DNA from: a virus
IMG/VR virus record: IMGVR_UViG_3300022752_005148
Location: 1-31,276 of that record
Reading direction: 5' to 3' (one strand)
Length of the DNA: 31,276 bases
Shown: positions 15,859-22,704 of the stretch, in pieces
How the letters are laid out: every line of letters begins with the position of its first letter
How positions within the stretch are numbered: position 1 is the stretch's first letter
Notes under the pieces: model-generated
Told to the model about the DNA's origin: nothing
The model's database searches: none
Seen by the model: the letters and a program-made list of their open reading frames with translations, nothing else
Program-made: the position numbers and the translations under genes

Positions 15859-16337
15859 ATTACACCATTCAATTGTCTCAGCCACTCAAGATTTGGATCT
15901 ATATAGAAAATTTTTATACCGCTCATTCTAACAAAAATATCGAATCTGTTTTTTGCATCATCATCAAATAAAATTGTTCCATGATTATTAATCATATAAA
16001 CAGTATCTATACCTTCTTGGTGTAGAGCCATGATACAGTCGTTACAGCATTGCCCAGTCACATACGCCGTGCCACCGTCTGGCCTAACAACACAATTAGC
16101 AAGAGCATTTTTTTCGCTATGTACCATCCAATTATATTTTTCTGGTCTTGTTAAAGGTAATTGGCTATCATCCAATCCTTTGGGAAATCCATTATATCCA
16201 ACACCAAGAATACGATTTTGCTTATCTGTTATAACACATCCGTGTTGGGTATGAATATCATGACTTCTTTGAGAAACCACCCTGGCTAATCCAAGAAAAT
16301 AATCGGTCCATGACGGTCTGTTTTTTGTTTGCATCAT
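15855..16337 (-). CDS. Deoxycytidylate (dCMP) deaminase
   Basis: This 160-aa zinc deaminase has HGCVITDKQNRILGVGYNG, the zinc/proton-shuttle motif HSEKNAL (His73, Glu75), and CCNDC (Cys98, Cys101) in the place of the usual P-C-x-x-C. It converts dCMP to dUMP for thymidylate synthesis and fits the RNR and dNMP kinase genes nearby. The Cys before the Cys-x2-Cys pair (in place of Pro) is mildly unusual. The ORF begins with two Met codons at 16337 and 16334. A strong sigma70-type promoter ends 7 nt upstream, so transcripts may start at or next to the ATG and be leaderless; no Shine-Dalgarno sequence is visible. Confidence 0.9.
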   Translation of the reverse strand: MMQTKNRPSWTDYFLGLARVVSQRSHDIHTQHGCVITDKQNRILGVGYNGFPKGLDDSQLPLTRPEKYNWMVHSEKNALANCVVRPDGGTAYVTGQCCNDCIMALHQEGIDTVYMINNHGTILFDDDAKNRFDIFVRMSGIKIFYIDPNLEWLRQLNGVI

Positions 16338-16343
16338 TCATGT

Positions 16344-16371
16344 ATTATACTATGGTTTCTGTCGGTGTCAA
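16344..16371 (-). promoter_or_regulatory. Sigma70-type promoter before dCMP deaminase
   Basis: On the minus strand TTGACA (16366-16371) and TATAAT (16344-16349) are separated by exactly 16 nt, and both hexamers match consensus perfectly. The -35 box touches the TAG stop of the RgpF-like gene. Expected transcription start is near 16337, at the deaminase ATG. This would let host RNA polymerase transcribe the nucleotide-metabolism and replication genes, separating them from the structural genes upstream. Confidence 0.82.
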
Positions 16372-17292
16372 CTAGTTTTGTATGACTGTTGCTTTATCGA
16401 CGAAATCATATTTTTGAATAGGATTAGAGTCTATATGATACCATTGTATAGTGAAATTAGATATTGAGTCATCTATTATATGGCCGTAAACATTTGCATC
16501 TTCTTGCAAATAACAGTCATTATTATATAATTTTATCATATGAAAATAGCCCATTGGTGCTTTAGTATTTAAAATTTTTATATATTGAAGTTCAGGATGA
16601 TAAAAATTAAGATGGTTATATGAAATAACATATCCAAAAATTCTTTCTAGAGCATGTGAATATGTGCCACTATATTTTTCGATTACTTTATTTTTTTCTT
16701 TGCTTAATATTTTTTGAAGTTCATGATTATATGGACAAAAATGTTTTCGAAATAATTCTGTATGACTCATAAACATTGTGCCACCAAAAAAAGAATAATT
16801 ATTTATTTTAGAATAATTGATATTAAGTAGTTTACATAGTTCTTGAATTTGTTTACTATGATAATTTTCATTATTTGTTAATAAAAAATGTTTATTTCCA
16901 ATAGCTCCACAATTATTATAATTTGAAATTATTTTATAGTTATCTATTATAGCATTCTTTTTTCCTATTAGATCATGTAGTAAAATATGTCTCCATTTTA
17001 CATGATTAAATTGCCCTAGTTGGCTCTTCTTAGTGTGTAATTTAATAAAATATTTTTCTTTAATATATGGTAATATATTGAGAAAAGAAGATATATCTGC
17101 TCCATAATTATTAGATAGATATATATTGGTATCAAATGTGTTAAAACATTCTTTTATAATTGATGTAGTATCATATTCTTTACATAAAGATAAATACAAT
17201 TTAATATTATTTTTAAATGGTTCTAATAATACTTTAAATTCATACCATAAATCAATATGATAAAGATGTAATATAGTAGCGATACGATCCAT
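16372..17292 (-). CDS. RgpF-type (rhamnan synthesis protein F-like) glycosyltransferase
   Basis: This 306-aa protein has the pattern of the RgpF / rhamnan-synthesis F family: IYLSNNYGADISSFLNILPY, then YFIKLHTKKS, KWRHILLHDLIG, a NCGAIGNKH block, and SFFGGTMFMSHTELF. The family is linked to polysaccharide or glycoconjugate synthesis, presumably as glycosyltransferases. No TM segment or signal peptide is visible, so it should act in the cytoplasm. It is the last gene of the structural/surface module, just after the FGE/Thr-Pro protein, and could glycosylate that protein or modify host polysaccharide. The ribosome binding site is weak. Family recognition is good, the substrate is unknown. Confidence 0.75.
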   Translation of the reverse strand: MDRIATILHLYHIDLWYEFKVLLEPFKNNIKLYLSLCKEYDTTSIIKECFNTFDTNIYLSNNYGADISSFLNILPYIKEKYFIKLHTKKSQLGQFNHVKWRHILLHDLIGKKNAIIDNYKIISNYNNCGAIGNKHFLLTNNENYHSKQIQELCKLLNINYSKINNYSFFGGTMFMSHTELFRKHFCPYNHELQKILSKEKNKVIEKYSGTYSHALERIFGYVISYNHLNFYHPELQYIKILNTKAPMGYFHMIKLYNNDCYLQEDANVYGHIIDDSISNFTIQWYHIDSNPIQKYDFVDKATVIQN

Positions 17293-17304
17293 TATAACTT
17301 AACT

Positions 17305-19836
17305 TTATGGAACAAAATAAATACTTTGTCCGCTAATATAAGATTGACTAGGTGTTACTGTTGGAGTTGTTGTTGGTGTTTTTGTTGGTGTTGTGGTTAC
17401 TGTACGAGTTATTGTCGGTGTTACGCTATTAGTTGGCGTTACGCTATTAGTTGGTGTTACGCTATTAGTTGGCGTTACACTATTAGTTGGCGTTACGCTA
17501 TTAGTTGGCGTTACGCTATTAGTTGGTGTTACGGTATTAGTTGGTGTTACGCTATTAGTTGGTGTTATTGTTTGGGTTTGTGTTGGCGTAATACTATTAG
17601 TTGGAGTTACCGTAGGAGTTTCTGTTGGTGTTACACTATTAGTTGGAGTTACTGTAGGAGTTTCTGTTGGTGTTACACTATTAGTTGGAGTTACTGTAGG
17701 AGTTTCTGTTGGTGTTACACTATTAGTTGGAGTTACTGTAGGAGTTTCAGTTATACTAGTGCTCGGCGTTATTGATGGTGTTGTTGTTGGCGTTGTGCTC
17801 GGTATTAGATTTGTTGTTTGGGTTGGGGTTACTGTTGGTGTGACAGTCGATGTTATTGTTGGTGTTATGCTATTAGTTGGTGTTACTGTTGGGGTTTCTG
17901 TTGGTGTCGGTGTGGGACTTTCTGTTGGCGTTACGCTATTCGTAGGCGTTACTGTTGGGGTTTCTGTTGGTGTTACACTATTTGTAGGTGTTACTGTTGG
18001 GGTTATTGTTGGCGTTGCCGTAGGAGTTTCTGTTGGTGTTACGCTATTCGTAGGCGTTACTGTTGGGGTTTCTGTTGGCGTTGCCGTAGGAGTTTCCGTT
18101 GGAGTTTCCGTCGGTGTTACACTATTAGTTGGAGTTACCGTAGGAGTTTCTGTCGTAGTAACTGTTGGAGTTATACTACTAGTTGGGGTTATTGTTGGCG
18201 TTGCCGTAGGAGTTTCTGTTGGCGTTGCCGTAGGAGTTTCTGTTGGCGTTGCCGTAGGAGTTTCTGTTGGTGTTACGCTATTAGTTGGTGTTACTGTTGG
18301 GGTTTCTGTTGGTGTTACCGTAGGAGTTTCTGTTGGTGTTACACTATTAGTCGGTGTTATTGTTGGTGTTATTGTTGGTGTTGGCGTCGGTGTCGGCGTA
18401 GTGGTTTTTGTTGGTGTTTGACTAACAACAGCTGCATTTTCGAATACATTAACGAGTTTACTATTTAATTGTGCTCCAGATAATATAAATCCTTTATATT
18501 TGACTATAATTTCTTCACTATTATAAACACGATTATCATAAATTAATTGACCAAGTTTAATTCTGTCACATATACTTGTGCTTGGTGTCGGAGTAACAGT
18601 TGGCGTAGTAGTCGCTGAACAAGTAACAGTAGGCGTAGCTGTATTAGTTGGAGTATTGGACGGGGTTCTAGTTAATGTTCTAGTTGGAGTTACTGTATTT
18701 GTTGGAGTAATAGTACAAGTTCTTGTTGGGCTAGCTGTTAATGTTGGCGTTCTGGTACTAGTTACAGTTGGAGTAATAGTTATTGTTGGTGTAACTGTTG
18801 GAGACTGGGTCGGTGTTGCGGTGAGCGACGATGTTAATGAAGGCGTTATCGATGGAGTGATAGAACAGGTTGGTGAGATACTAGGAGTTGGTGTCGGACT
18901 AATACAAATATTTGGAGAGTTAACGGTATTATTAGCTATTCCATCAGAATTTGATGTTACTTGATCTGGAATTATATCGCTTTGTGTAGCATATAGCCAG
19001 TAATCCCCTGTTGTGTTTTTTGTAATATCGTAATATGCTGCTTTTATCCATTCATTTCTATTACATAACCAATATAAATTTTTATTATTGGCTACTGGTA
19101 TACTAATAGGATTAGTAAAATTTAAATTATATACGCCACTTTCTGTAGAATTTAAACTAAGCCCTAATGTTTGTGGTCTTGAATTATATAACCAATTAAT
19201 ATATCTTGCAGAATCATACCAATTAATAAAATTAACTGGCTTATCCTCCATGTCTGTTTTAACAGAATACGATATATTTGGGCTTATTCCATTTGATAGT
19301 ATGCCTCCTCTTGGATCATTAGTCATAGCTATATTATATGGCCAAATAATACTATTTATTTGTGTATTACTACCACTACTAGCAACATTATTTAAAAATG
19401 TGACATATTCAGAATTAGTAATTTCATATTTAGATATCTGAAAATTATAATTAACTGTTCCTAAATTATTTCTATTAATATCTCCAATATTTCCTGTGCC
19501 AGAAACAGAGACAAAACTAGAGTGTGTTATATTAAGTCCACTATTAGCGCATACTCTGAATCCAATATCTGATCTTCTTGATGTTCGACTAACAAAGACA
19601 GTGCCGCTTAAAGACGACGACGAATATGAACCACCATAAGCTAATATAGCACCATTTTCTTGATAATCTATTAATTCCCAAATATTTCCATTTTGATCAT
19701 ATGTACCAAAAAAACTAGGACCTCCGTTACTGCCAACGCTAGTAACGTTGCCATCTTGATTATTCCAATCTGCTGAACCATTGTAATTTGCACTATTACA
19801 ATTTCCTAAAATAGAATAAGATGGAGGATTTGACAT
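17305..19836 (-). CDS. Surface protein: swapped-order FGE-sulfatase-like domain plus Thr-Pro stalk
   Basis: This 843-aa protein starts in what is normally the C-terminal half of an FGE-sulfatase/C-type-lectin-like domain: [11 protein letters not shown] (44-54), a YGGSY stretch, and IGFRV (91-95). It then continues with the normal N-terminal half: [14 protein letters not shown] (137-150), [16 protein letters not shown] (200-215), [11 protein letters not shown] (260-270). The halves do not overlap, so the domain looks circularly permuted. Thr-Pro repeats begin about residue 313, are broken by a small globular stretch (about 412-470, [17 protein letters not shown]), and run to about 833, ending [10 protein letters not shown] phage fibre or adhesin is most likely; FGE-type enzymatic activity is doubtful. 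AGGAA precedes the ATG. The GlsB-like gene is just upstream. Confidence 0.85.
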   Translation of the reverse strand: MSNPPSYSILGNCNSANYNGSADWNNQDGNVTSVGSNGGPSFFGTYDQNGNIWELIDYQENGAILAYGGSYSSSSLSGTVFVSRTSRRSDIGFRVCANSGLNITHSSFVSVSGTGNIGDINRNNLGTVNYNFQISKYEITNSEYVTFLNNVASSGSNTQINSIIWPYNIAMTNDPRGGILSNGISPNISYSVKTDMEDKPVNFINWYDSARYINWLYNSRPQTLGLSLNSTESGVYNLNFTNPISIPVANNKNLYWLCNRNEWIKAAYYDITKNTTGDYWLYATQSDIIPDQVTSNSDGIANNTVNSPNICISPTPTPSISPTCSITPSITPSLTSSLTATPTQSPTVTPTITITPTVTSTRTPTLTASPTRTCTITPTNTVTPTRTLTRTPSNTPTNTATPTVTCSATTTPTVTPTPSTSICDRIKLGQLIYDNRVYNSEEIIVKYKGFILSGAQLNSKLVNVFENAAVVSQTPTKTTTPTPTPTPTITPTITPTNSVTPTETPTVTPTETPTVTPTNSVTPTETPTATPTETPTATPTETPTATPTITPTSSITPTVTTTETPTVTPTNSVTPTETPTETPTATPTETPTVTPTNSVTPTETPTATPTITPTVTPTNSVTPTETPTVTPTNSVTPTESPTPTPTETPTVTPTNSITPTITSTVTPTVTPTQTTNLIPSTTPTTTPSITPSTSITETPTVTPTNSVTPTETPTVTPTNSVTPTETPTVTPTNSVTPTETPTVTPTNSITPTQTQTITPTNSVTPTNTVTPTNSVTPTNSVTPTNSVTPTNSVTPTNSVTPTNSVTPTITRTVTTTPTKTPTTTPTVTPSQSYISGQSIYFVP
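17347..18420 (-). repeat. Thr-Pro-rich coding repeat array
   Basis: About 1.07 kb of tandem, imperfect short repeats encodes the stalk of the 843-aa protein, with units such as TPTNSV (18 nt) and TPTETPTV-like blocks. Many units are identical at the DNA level, so slippage or recombination can change stalk length in frame. The antisense reading stays open because of the repeat composition and should not be taken as a gene. Confidence 0.9.
17361..17586 (-). repeat. Long direct repeat, copy 1 (226 bp)
   Basis: This segment is identical to 28544-28787 except that the other copy has one more 18-bp unit. It spans eight TPTNSV-type units plus both flanks ([17 protein letters not shown] side and the QTQTITPT side). 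It lies in the 3' part of the FGE/Thr-Pro gene. Confidence 0.9.
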
Positions 19837-19848
19837 TCATATTCCTAA

Positions 19849-20097
19849 TTATTTATTTATGAATTTATTATACAGTATTAAGCTCAATACTCCTCCAGCA
19901 ACACCCATAAATATTCCGGATGGGCTAAGACTATCATAAGTTCCTAATATATAGAGTATTCCGCCTCCCATATATGAACCAGCAACCCCAAGAGCCACTG
20001 TTTGAAAAAATCCTAGTCTTAAATTAATAGGAACAATAGCCTTTGCTAAAGAACCAACAAATAAACCATATACAATCCAGATTAGAAGATTAAACAT
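19849..20097 (-). CDS. GlsB/YeaQ/YmgE-type (transglycosylase-associated) membrane protein
   Basis: This 82-aa protein matches the small stress-membrane-protein family: IVYGLFVGSLAKAIVP, then FFQTVALGVAGSYMGGGI, then FMGVAGGVLSLILYNKF. That is three hydrophobic segments, with the Gly-rich second one typical of the family. It should sit in the host cytoplasmic membrane. Its exact job in bacteria is unknown; in a phage next to structural and lysis-like genes it could be holin-like or affect the envelope. It overlaps the upstream gene by 8 nt and is 12 nt before the FGE/Thr-Pro gene. Confidence 0.82.
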   Translation of the reverse strand: MFNLLIWIVYGLFVGSLAKAIVPINLRLGFFQTVALGVAGSYMGGGILYILGTYDSLSPSGIFMGVAGGVLSLILYNKFINK

Positions 20098-20479
20098 TAG
20101 TAGCCTCCAGAAGGGTTAAAGATTCTTCATCATTAAGATTCTTACCAACTTCCATGATGGCATTTTTTAAACTAACTCCGTATTGTTGATATTGTTTTTT
20201 GCTCAAATGTTGTTTTAATATTTTATTTAGTCTATAATTATTTAACCAGCTATCTTTAATAGTTAAATTAACTATAGTATGTCTTAAATCTAAAGCTTCG
20301 CTCATTTTATCATTTTTTCTTCGTTTACTTCTACATTCTTGAATTACTCTTATAAGACTAAGTATAACTCCAATAACTATGATTATTGTTATAGGATCAA
20401 ATCCATAATTATTATTTTTAATATTTGCTTTGTCAATAACCTTTTGAGCAATATGTTCTAGATTAGGATTTAATTGCAT
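20090..20479 (-). CDS. Membrane protein with one TM segment, function unknown
   Basis: From the ATG at 20479 the protein has about 129 residues. A polar N-terminus precedes a TM helix (ITIIIVIGVILSLIRVI), then a Cys- and Arg/Lys-rich stretch (ECRSKRRKNDK) suggesting a cytoplasmic side, and a helical C-terminal domain (YRLNKILKQHLSKKQYQQYG). The frame is open further to 20518, but that would overlap the upstream gene's end; I prefer the ATG just after that stop. It lies in a run of small membrane/secreted proteins with the GlsB-like gene. No known family is recognised. Confidence 0.65.
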   Translation of the reverse strand: MQLNPNLEHIAQKVIDKANIKNNNYGFDPITIIIVIGVILSLIRVIQECRSKRRKNDKMSEALDLRHTIVNLTIKDSWLNNYRLNKILKQHLSKKQYQQYGVSLKNAIMEVGKNLNDEESLTLLEATNV

Positions 20480-20492
20480 ATTTAATCTTTCG

Positions 20493-20723
20493 TTAGGGTA
20501 AACAATATCCACAATCAACCATTTTTATTACGTCTCCACTTAAATATTTTCCACTTCCTTTACAAACTGGACATTCTTTGCGTTTATATTTTTTAATTGG
20601 TTCGTTACCAATATTTTTAACTATAGCTCCAGATAGAATAACAGGAGCTGTAGATGATCCATTATATTTTATTGATGTAAAAAATAAGGACGCAAATAAA
20701 ATTGATAATATTAGTTTATTCAT
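20493..20723 (-). CDS. Small secreted or anchored protein with a DnaJ-like Cys motif
   Basis: This 76-aa protein has an N-terminal hydrophobic signal (KLILSILFASLFFTSI) and a short Ser/Thr/Ala linker. Its C-terminus has CPVCKGSGKY followed by CGYC, like the CxxCxGxG zinc units of DnaJ. This is odd for an exported protein. It overlaps the upstream Pro-rich gene's stop as a short coupling. Function is unknown; a small zinc-binding envelope protein is the simplest reading. A TM anchor rather than a cleaved signal is possible. Confidence 0.62.
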   Translation of the reverse strand: MNKLILSILFASLFFTSIKYNGSSTAPVILSGAIVKNIGNEPIKKYKRKECPVCKGSGKYLSGDVIKMVDCGYCLP

Positions 20724-20902
20724 TTTTTAATTCTTGGAAATAATGGCTTACGTTTTAATGGTGGTTTTGGAATAGGAGGAAAAGGATTTATATCATCTAA
20801 TTCATTACTTTTTTTAGGCACTATAAGTTTTAATATATTTAGTATAAAGTTTAGTACTATACTAATTAATCTATTTAGTGCTAATTTATCAAAAAAATTC
20901 AT
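20720..20902 (-). CDS. Short protein with a hydrophobic helix and Pro-rich basic tail
   Basis: This 60-aa product has a hydrophobic stretch (LISIVLNFILNILKLIVP) and a proline- and lysine-rich tail (NPFPPIPKPPLKRKP). AAGGAA precedes the ATG, and a GGTGTATAAT motif lies 21 nt upstream, so expression is well supported despite its size. Its end overlaps the next gene. No family recognised; membrane association is likely. Confidence 0.6.
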   Translation of the reverse strand: MNFFDKLALNRLISIVLNFILNILKLIVPKKSNELDDINPFPPIPKPPLKRKPLFPRIKK

Positions 20903-20922
20903 AATATTTCCTTAAATAATAA

Positions 20923-20932
20923 ATTATACACC
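20923..20932 (-). promoter_or_regulatory. Putative phage promoter motif (copy C)
   Basis: The minus strand reads GGTGTATAAT, preceded by TATAT. It lies in the 37-nt gap after the Asp-box/Thr-Pro gene and about 21 nt before the ATG at 20902, which has AAGGAA. No TTGACA-like box is found 16-18 nt upstream. Confidence 0.55.
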
Positions 20933-20939
20933 ATATATT

Positions 20940-22400
20940 TTATACTATTAATTTATGTGAAATTATGATATCGGAGTCGCCACCGACCCCATAGAACCCT
21001 ACTGCTACAAATTTTGTTCCAGTTGGGTTGACGGTGACAGCTAATTCATCATAACCAAGACTCTCCGAAGACCATGTTGTTCCTCCATTTAAGCTAGTAT
21101 AAAGTATACTACCTGAAGTATTAACTATAATCTTATTACCATCATTTGATATTCCTATAGACAGCATATTTCCTATTAATATATTTGTCCATGATGTTCC
21201 ACCATTAGTGCTTTTGTAAACTCCTTCATTACTACATGCTACTATAGTTCCAGAATTTTTAGCAACAGCTAATTGGGTCCAATCGCGACTTCCAGCGCTG
21301 GTTAGTGTTGACCATACAAATGATCCATCTAGTTGTTGAATTCCTTTATAAATATAGTCGCTCGTAGCAGCAGCATATATGGTTGTAAAACCGGCGGCTT
21401 CTATAATGTCTAAAGTTTTCCATAATCTTGGTATATCATTATTAGTAACTGTAAATGATGATCCAGAATTATGACTGTAGTATATGTATTCGTTATTAAC
21501 AACTCCATAAATTTTACTTGTATCATTATTTGATACTATCGCTCTCCAATTTTTAGACAGTCCAAGATTAGACCACGATGCGCCTCTATTATAGCTTCTA
21601 GATAAGAGACCATTTGATCTAGATGCTATTAGAGTTTGACCATCGCTAGATCCTGTTATATCGCTATATTGTGATGTATCAGAGCCACTAAGTTCATAAA
21701 TATCATTATTTCCTCTTATTATATAATAAGTAGAATCTGTACTTACTGCGACTTTTACTCCATCACTACTAATATGTATTTGTGGTTTAGAAAAAGTAGA
21801 AAATGAAGACAATGCGGGTATTGTCCACTGAAAATCTTGTTGCCATTGTGGTGGAGGAGTCGGGGTTGGTGTTTTGGTTGGTGTTCTAGTCGGAGTTAAA
21901 CTATTGCTAGGAGTTATAGTTGGTGTTAGACTATTACTTGGGGTTATACTTGGTGTTACGCTTGGGGATGGTGTTATGCTTGGCGTTACACTTGGAGATG
22001 GTGTGATACTTGGTGTTATTGTTGGCGTAACAGTATTACTTGGAGTTATTGTTGGCGTAAGACTATTACTTGGAGTTATTGTTGGCGTAAGACTATTACT
22101 TGGAGTTATGGTTGGCGTAAGACTATTACTTGGAGTTATAGATGGTGTGATGCTCGGAGACGCTGTAATGCTTGGTGTTATTGTTGGCGTAACAGTATTA
22201 CTTGGAGTTATTGTTGGCGTAACAGTATTACTTGGTGTTATAGTTGGTGTTGCGGTGTGACTTGGTGTTATTGTCGGAGAAGCTGTTATGCTAGGCGTTA
22301 TTGTTGGCGAAGATGTTATGGTTGGAGTTATAGTATTTGTTGGCGTTGGGGTAGCGCTAGGAATTATCGCACAACATTTTATAGTTAAAATATCGCTCAT
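20940..22400 (-). CDS. Surface protein: Thr-Pro stalk plus Asp-box (BNR-like) beta-propeller
   Basis: This 486-aa protein starts with a short head ([17 protein letters not shown]), then a Thr-Pro-Ser stalk to about residue 185 built of TITPSNTV- and TITPSNSL-type units. The C-terminal 300 residues form a beta-propeller with Asp-box repeats: [30 protein letters not shown] and [10 protein letters not shown]. Asp-box propellers occur in sialidases and other carbohydrate-binding or structural proteins; I see no sialidase Arg triad, so binding rather than cleavage is likelier. It lies between the lysis-like run and small membrane genes. It is most likely a fibre or adhesin arm. Confidence 0.83.
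   Translation of the reverse strand: MSDILTIKCCAIIPSATPTPTNTITPTITSSPTITPSITASPTITPSHTATPTITPSNTVTPTITPSNTVTPTITPSITASPSITPSITPSNSLTPTITPSNSLTPTITPSNSLTPTITPSNTVTPTITPSITPSPSVTPSITPSPSVTPSITPSNSLTPTITPSNSLTPTRTPTKTPTPTPPPQWQQDFQWTIPALSSFSTFSKPQIHISSDGVKVAVSTDSTYYIIRGNNDIYELSGSDTSQYSDITGSSDGQTLIASRSNGLLSRSYNRGASWSNLGLSKNWRAIVSNNDTSKIYGVVNNEYIYYSHNSGSSFTVTNNDIPRLWKTLDIIEAAGFTTIYAAATSDYIYKGIQQLDGSFVWSTLTSAGSRDWTQLAVAKNSGTIVACSNEGVYKSTNGGTSWTNILIGNMLSIGISNDGNKIIVNTSGSILYTSLNGGTTWSSESLGYDELAVTVNPTGTKFVAVGFYGVGGDSDIIISHKLIV
21860..22345 (-). repeat. Thr-Pro-Ser coding repeat array
   Basis: About 485 nt of tandem repeats encodes the stalk of the Asp-box protein, with units near TITPSNSL and TITPSNTV (24 nt). 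It uses ITPS where the other stalks use VTPT, so it evolved apart from the arrays at 17347 and 28485. Copy number could vary by slippage. Confidence 0.85.
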
Positions 22401-22402
22401 TT

Positions 22403-22693
22403 TTAATTACTTACTATATTAGTAGAATTATTAATTAATATTTCTAAATTAGTTATACGATTTTCTAAAGTTTGTAACTGATTATTTATTAATGATGAAT
22501 TTTGTTCCAAAGTTGTATTTAATAAATTTTGAGAATCAGTATTTTGAGTTGTTAGATTTGTGTCTTTAAGATACGGAAATTCTATTAATACCAAAGAATT
22601 AGTATCAGCATTAATAGCCCATTCTTGATAAGCTGGTAAAGATGGAAGATTAAAACCCAAAGATGGTACAGGAATTAGTCTTGGTAAGCTCAT
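22403..22693 (-). CDS. Small protein with C-terminal coiled coil
   Basis: This 96-aa product has a Pro-rich N-terminus ([18 protein letters not shown]), a short possibly beta region, and a C-terminal heptad-like stretch ([19 protein letters not shown]) suggesting a trimeric or dimeric coiled coil. AAGGA precedes its ATG. It lies between the papain-like peptidase and the Asp-box surface protein, so it may be a structural or assembly component. Not recognised as a family. Confidence 0.65.
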   Translation of the reverse strand: MSLPRLIPVPSLGFNLPSLPAYQEWAINADTNSLVLIEFPYLKDTNLTTQNTDSQNLLNTTLEQNSSLINNQLQTLENRITNLEILINNSTNIVSN

Positions 22694-22704
22694 ATTAAAA
22701 TCCT

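Noticed and set aside
17421-17570. Regular direct repeats that could look like a CRISPR array
   Set aside because: The 18-bp units are contiguous with no spacers and are in frame as TPTNSV codons within a long gene. No cas gene is nearby.
17326-18468. Long plus-strand open frames rich in Val, Gly and Leu or Cys, Trp and Arg
   Set aside because: They are antisense readings of the Thr-Pro repeat. Repeat composition keeps all frames open, and they lack ribosome sites and any domain. The same applies to 18578-18964, 21874-22260 and 28467-28997.
17305-19836. Diversity-generating retroelement with the FGE/C-type-lectin-like domain as target
   Set aside because: Targets often have this fold, but no reverse transcriptase, accessory gene or template repeat with A-specific changes is seen in the window. 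It may lie outside, but there is no evidence here.
20940-22400. Active sialidase
   Set aside because: Asp boxes are present but no arginine triad or catalytic Tyr/Glu arrangement was recognised. Asp boxes also occur in non-enzymatic propellers.
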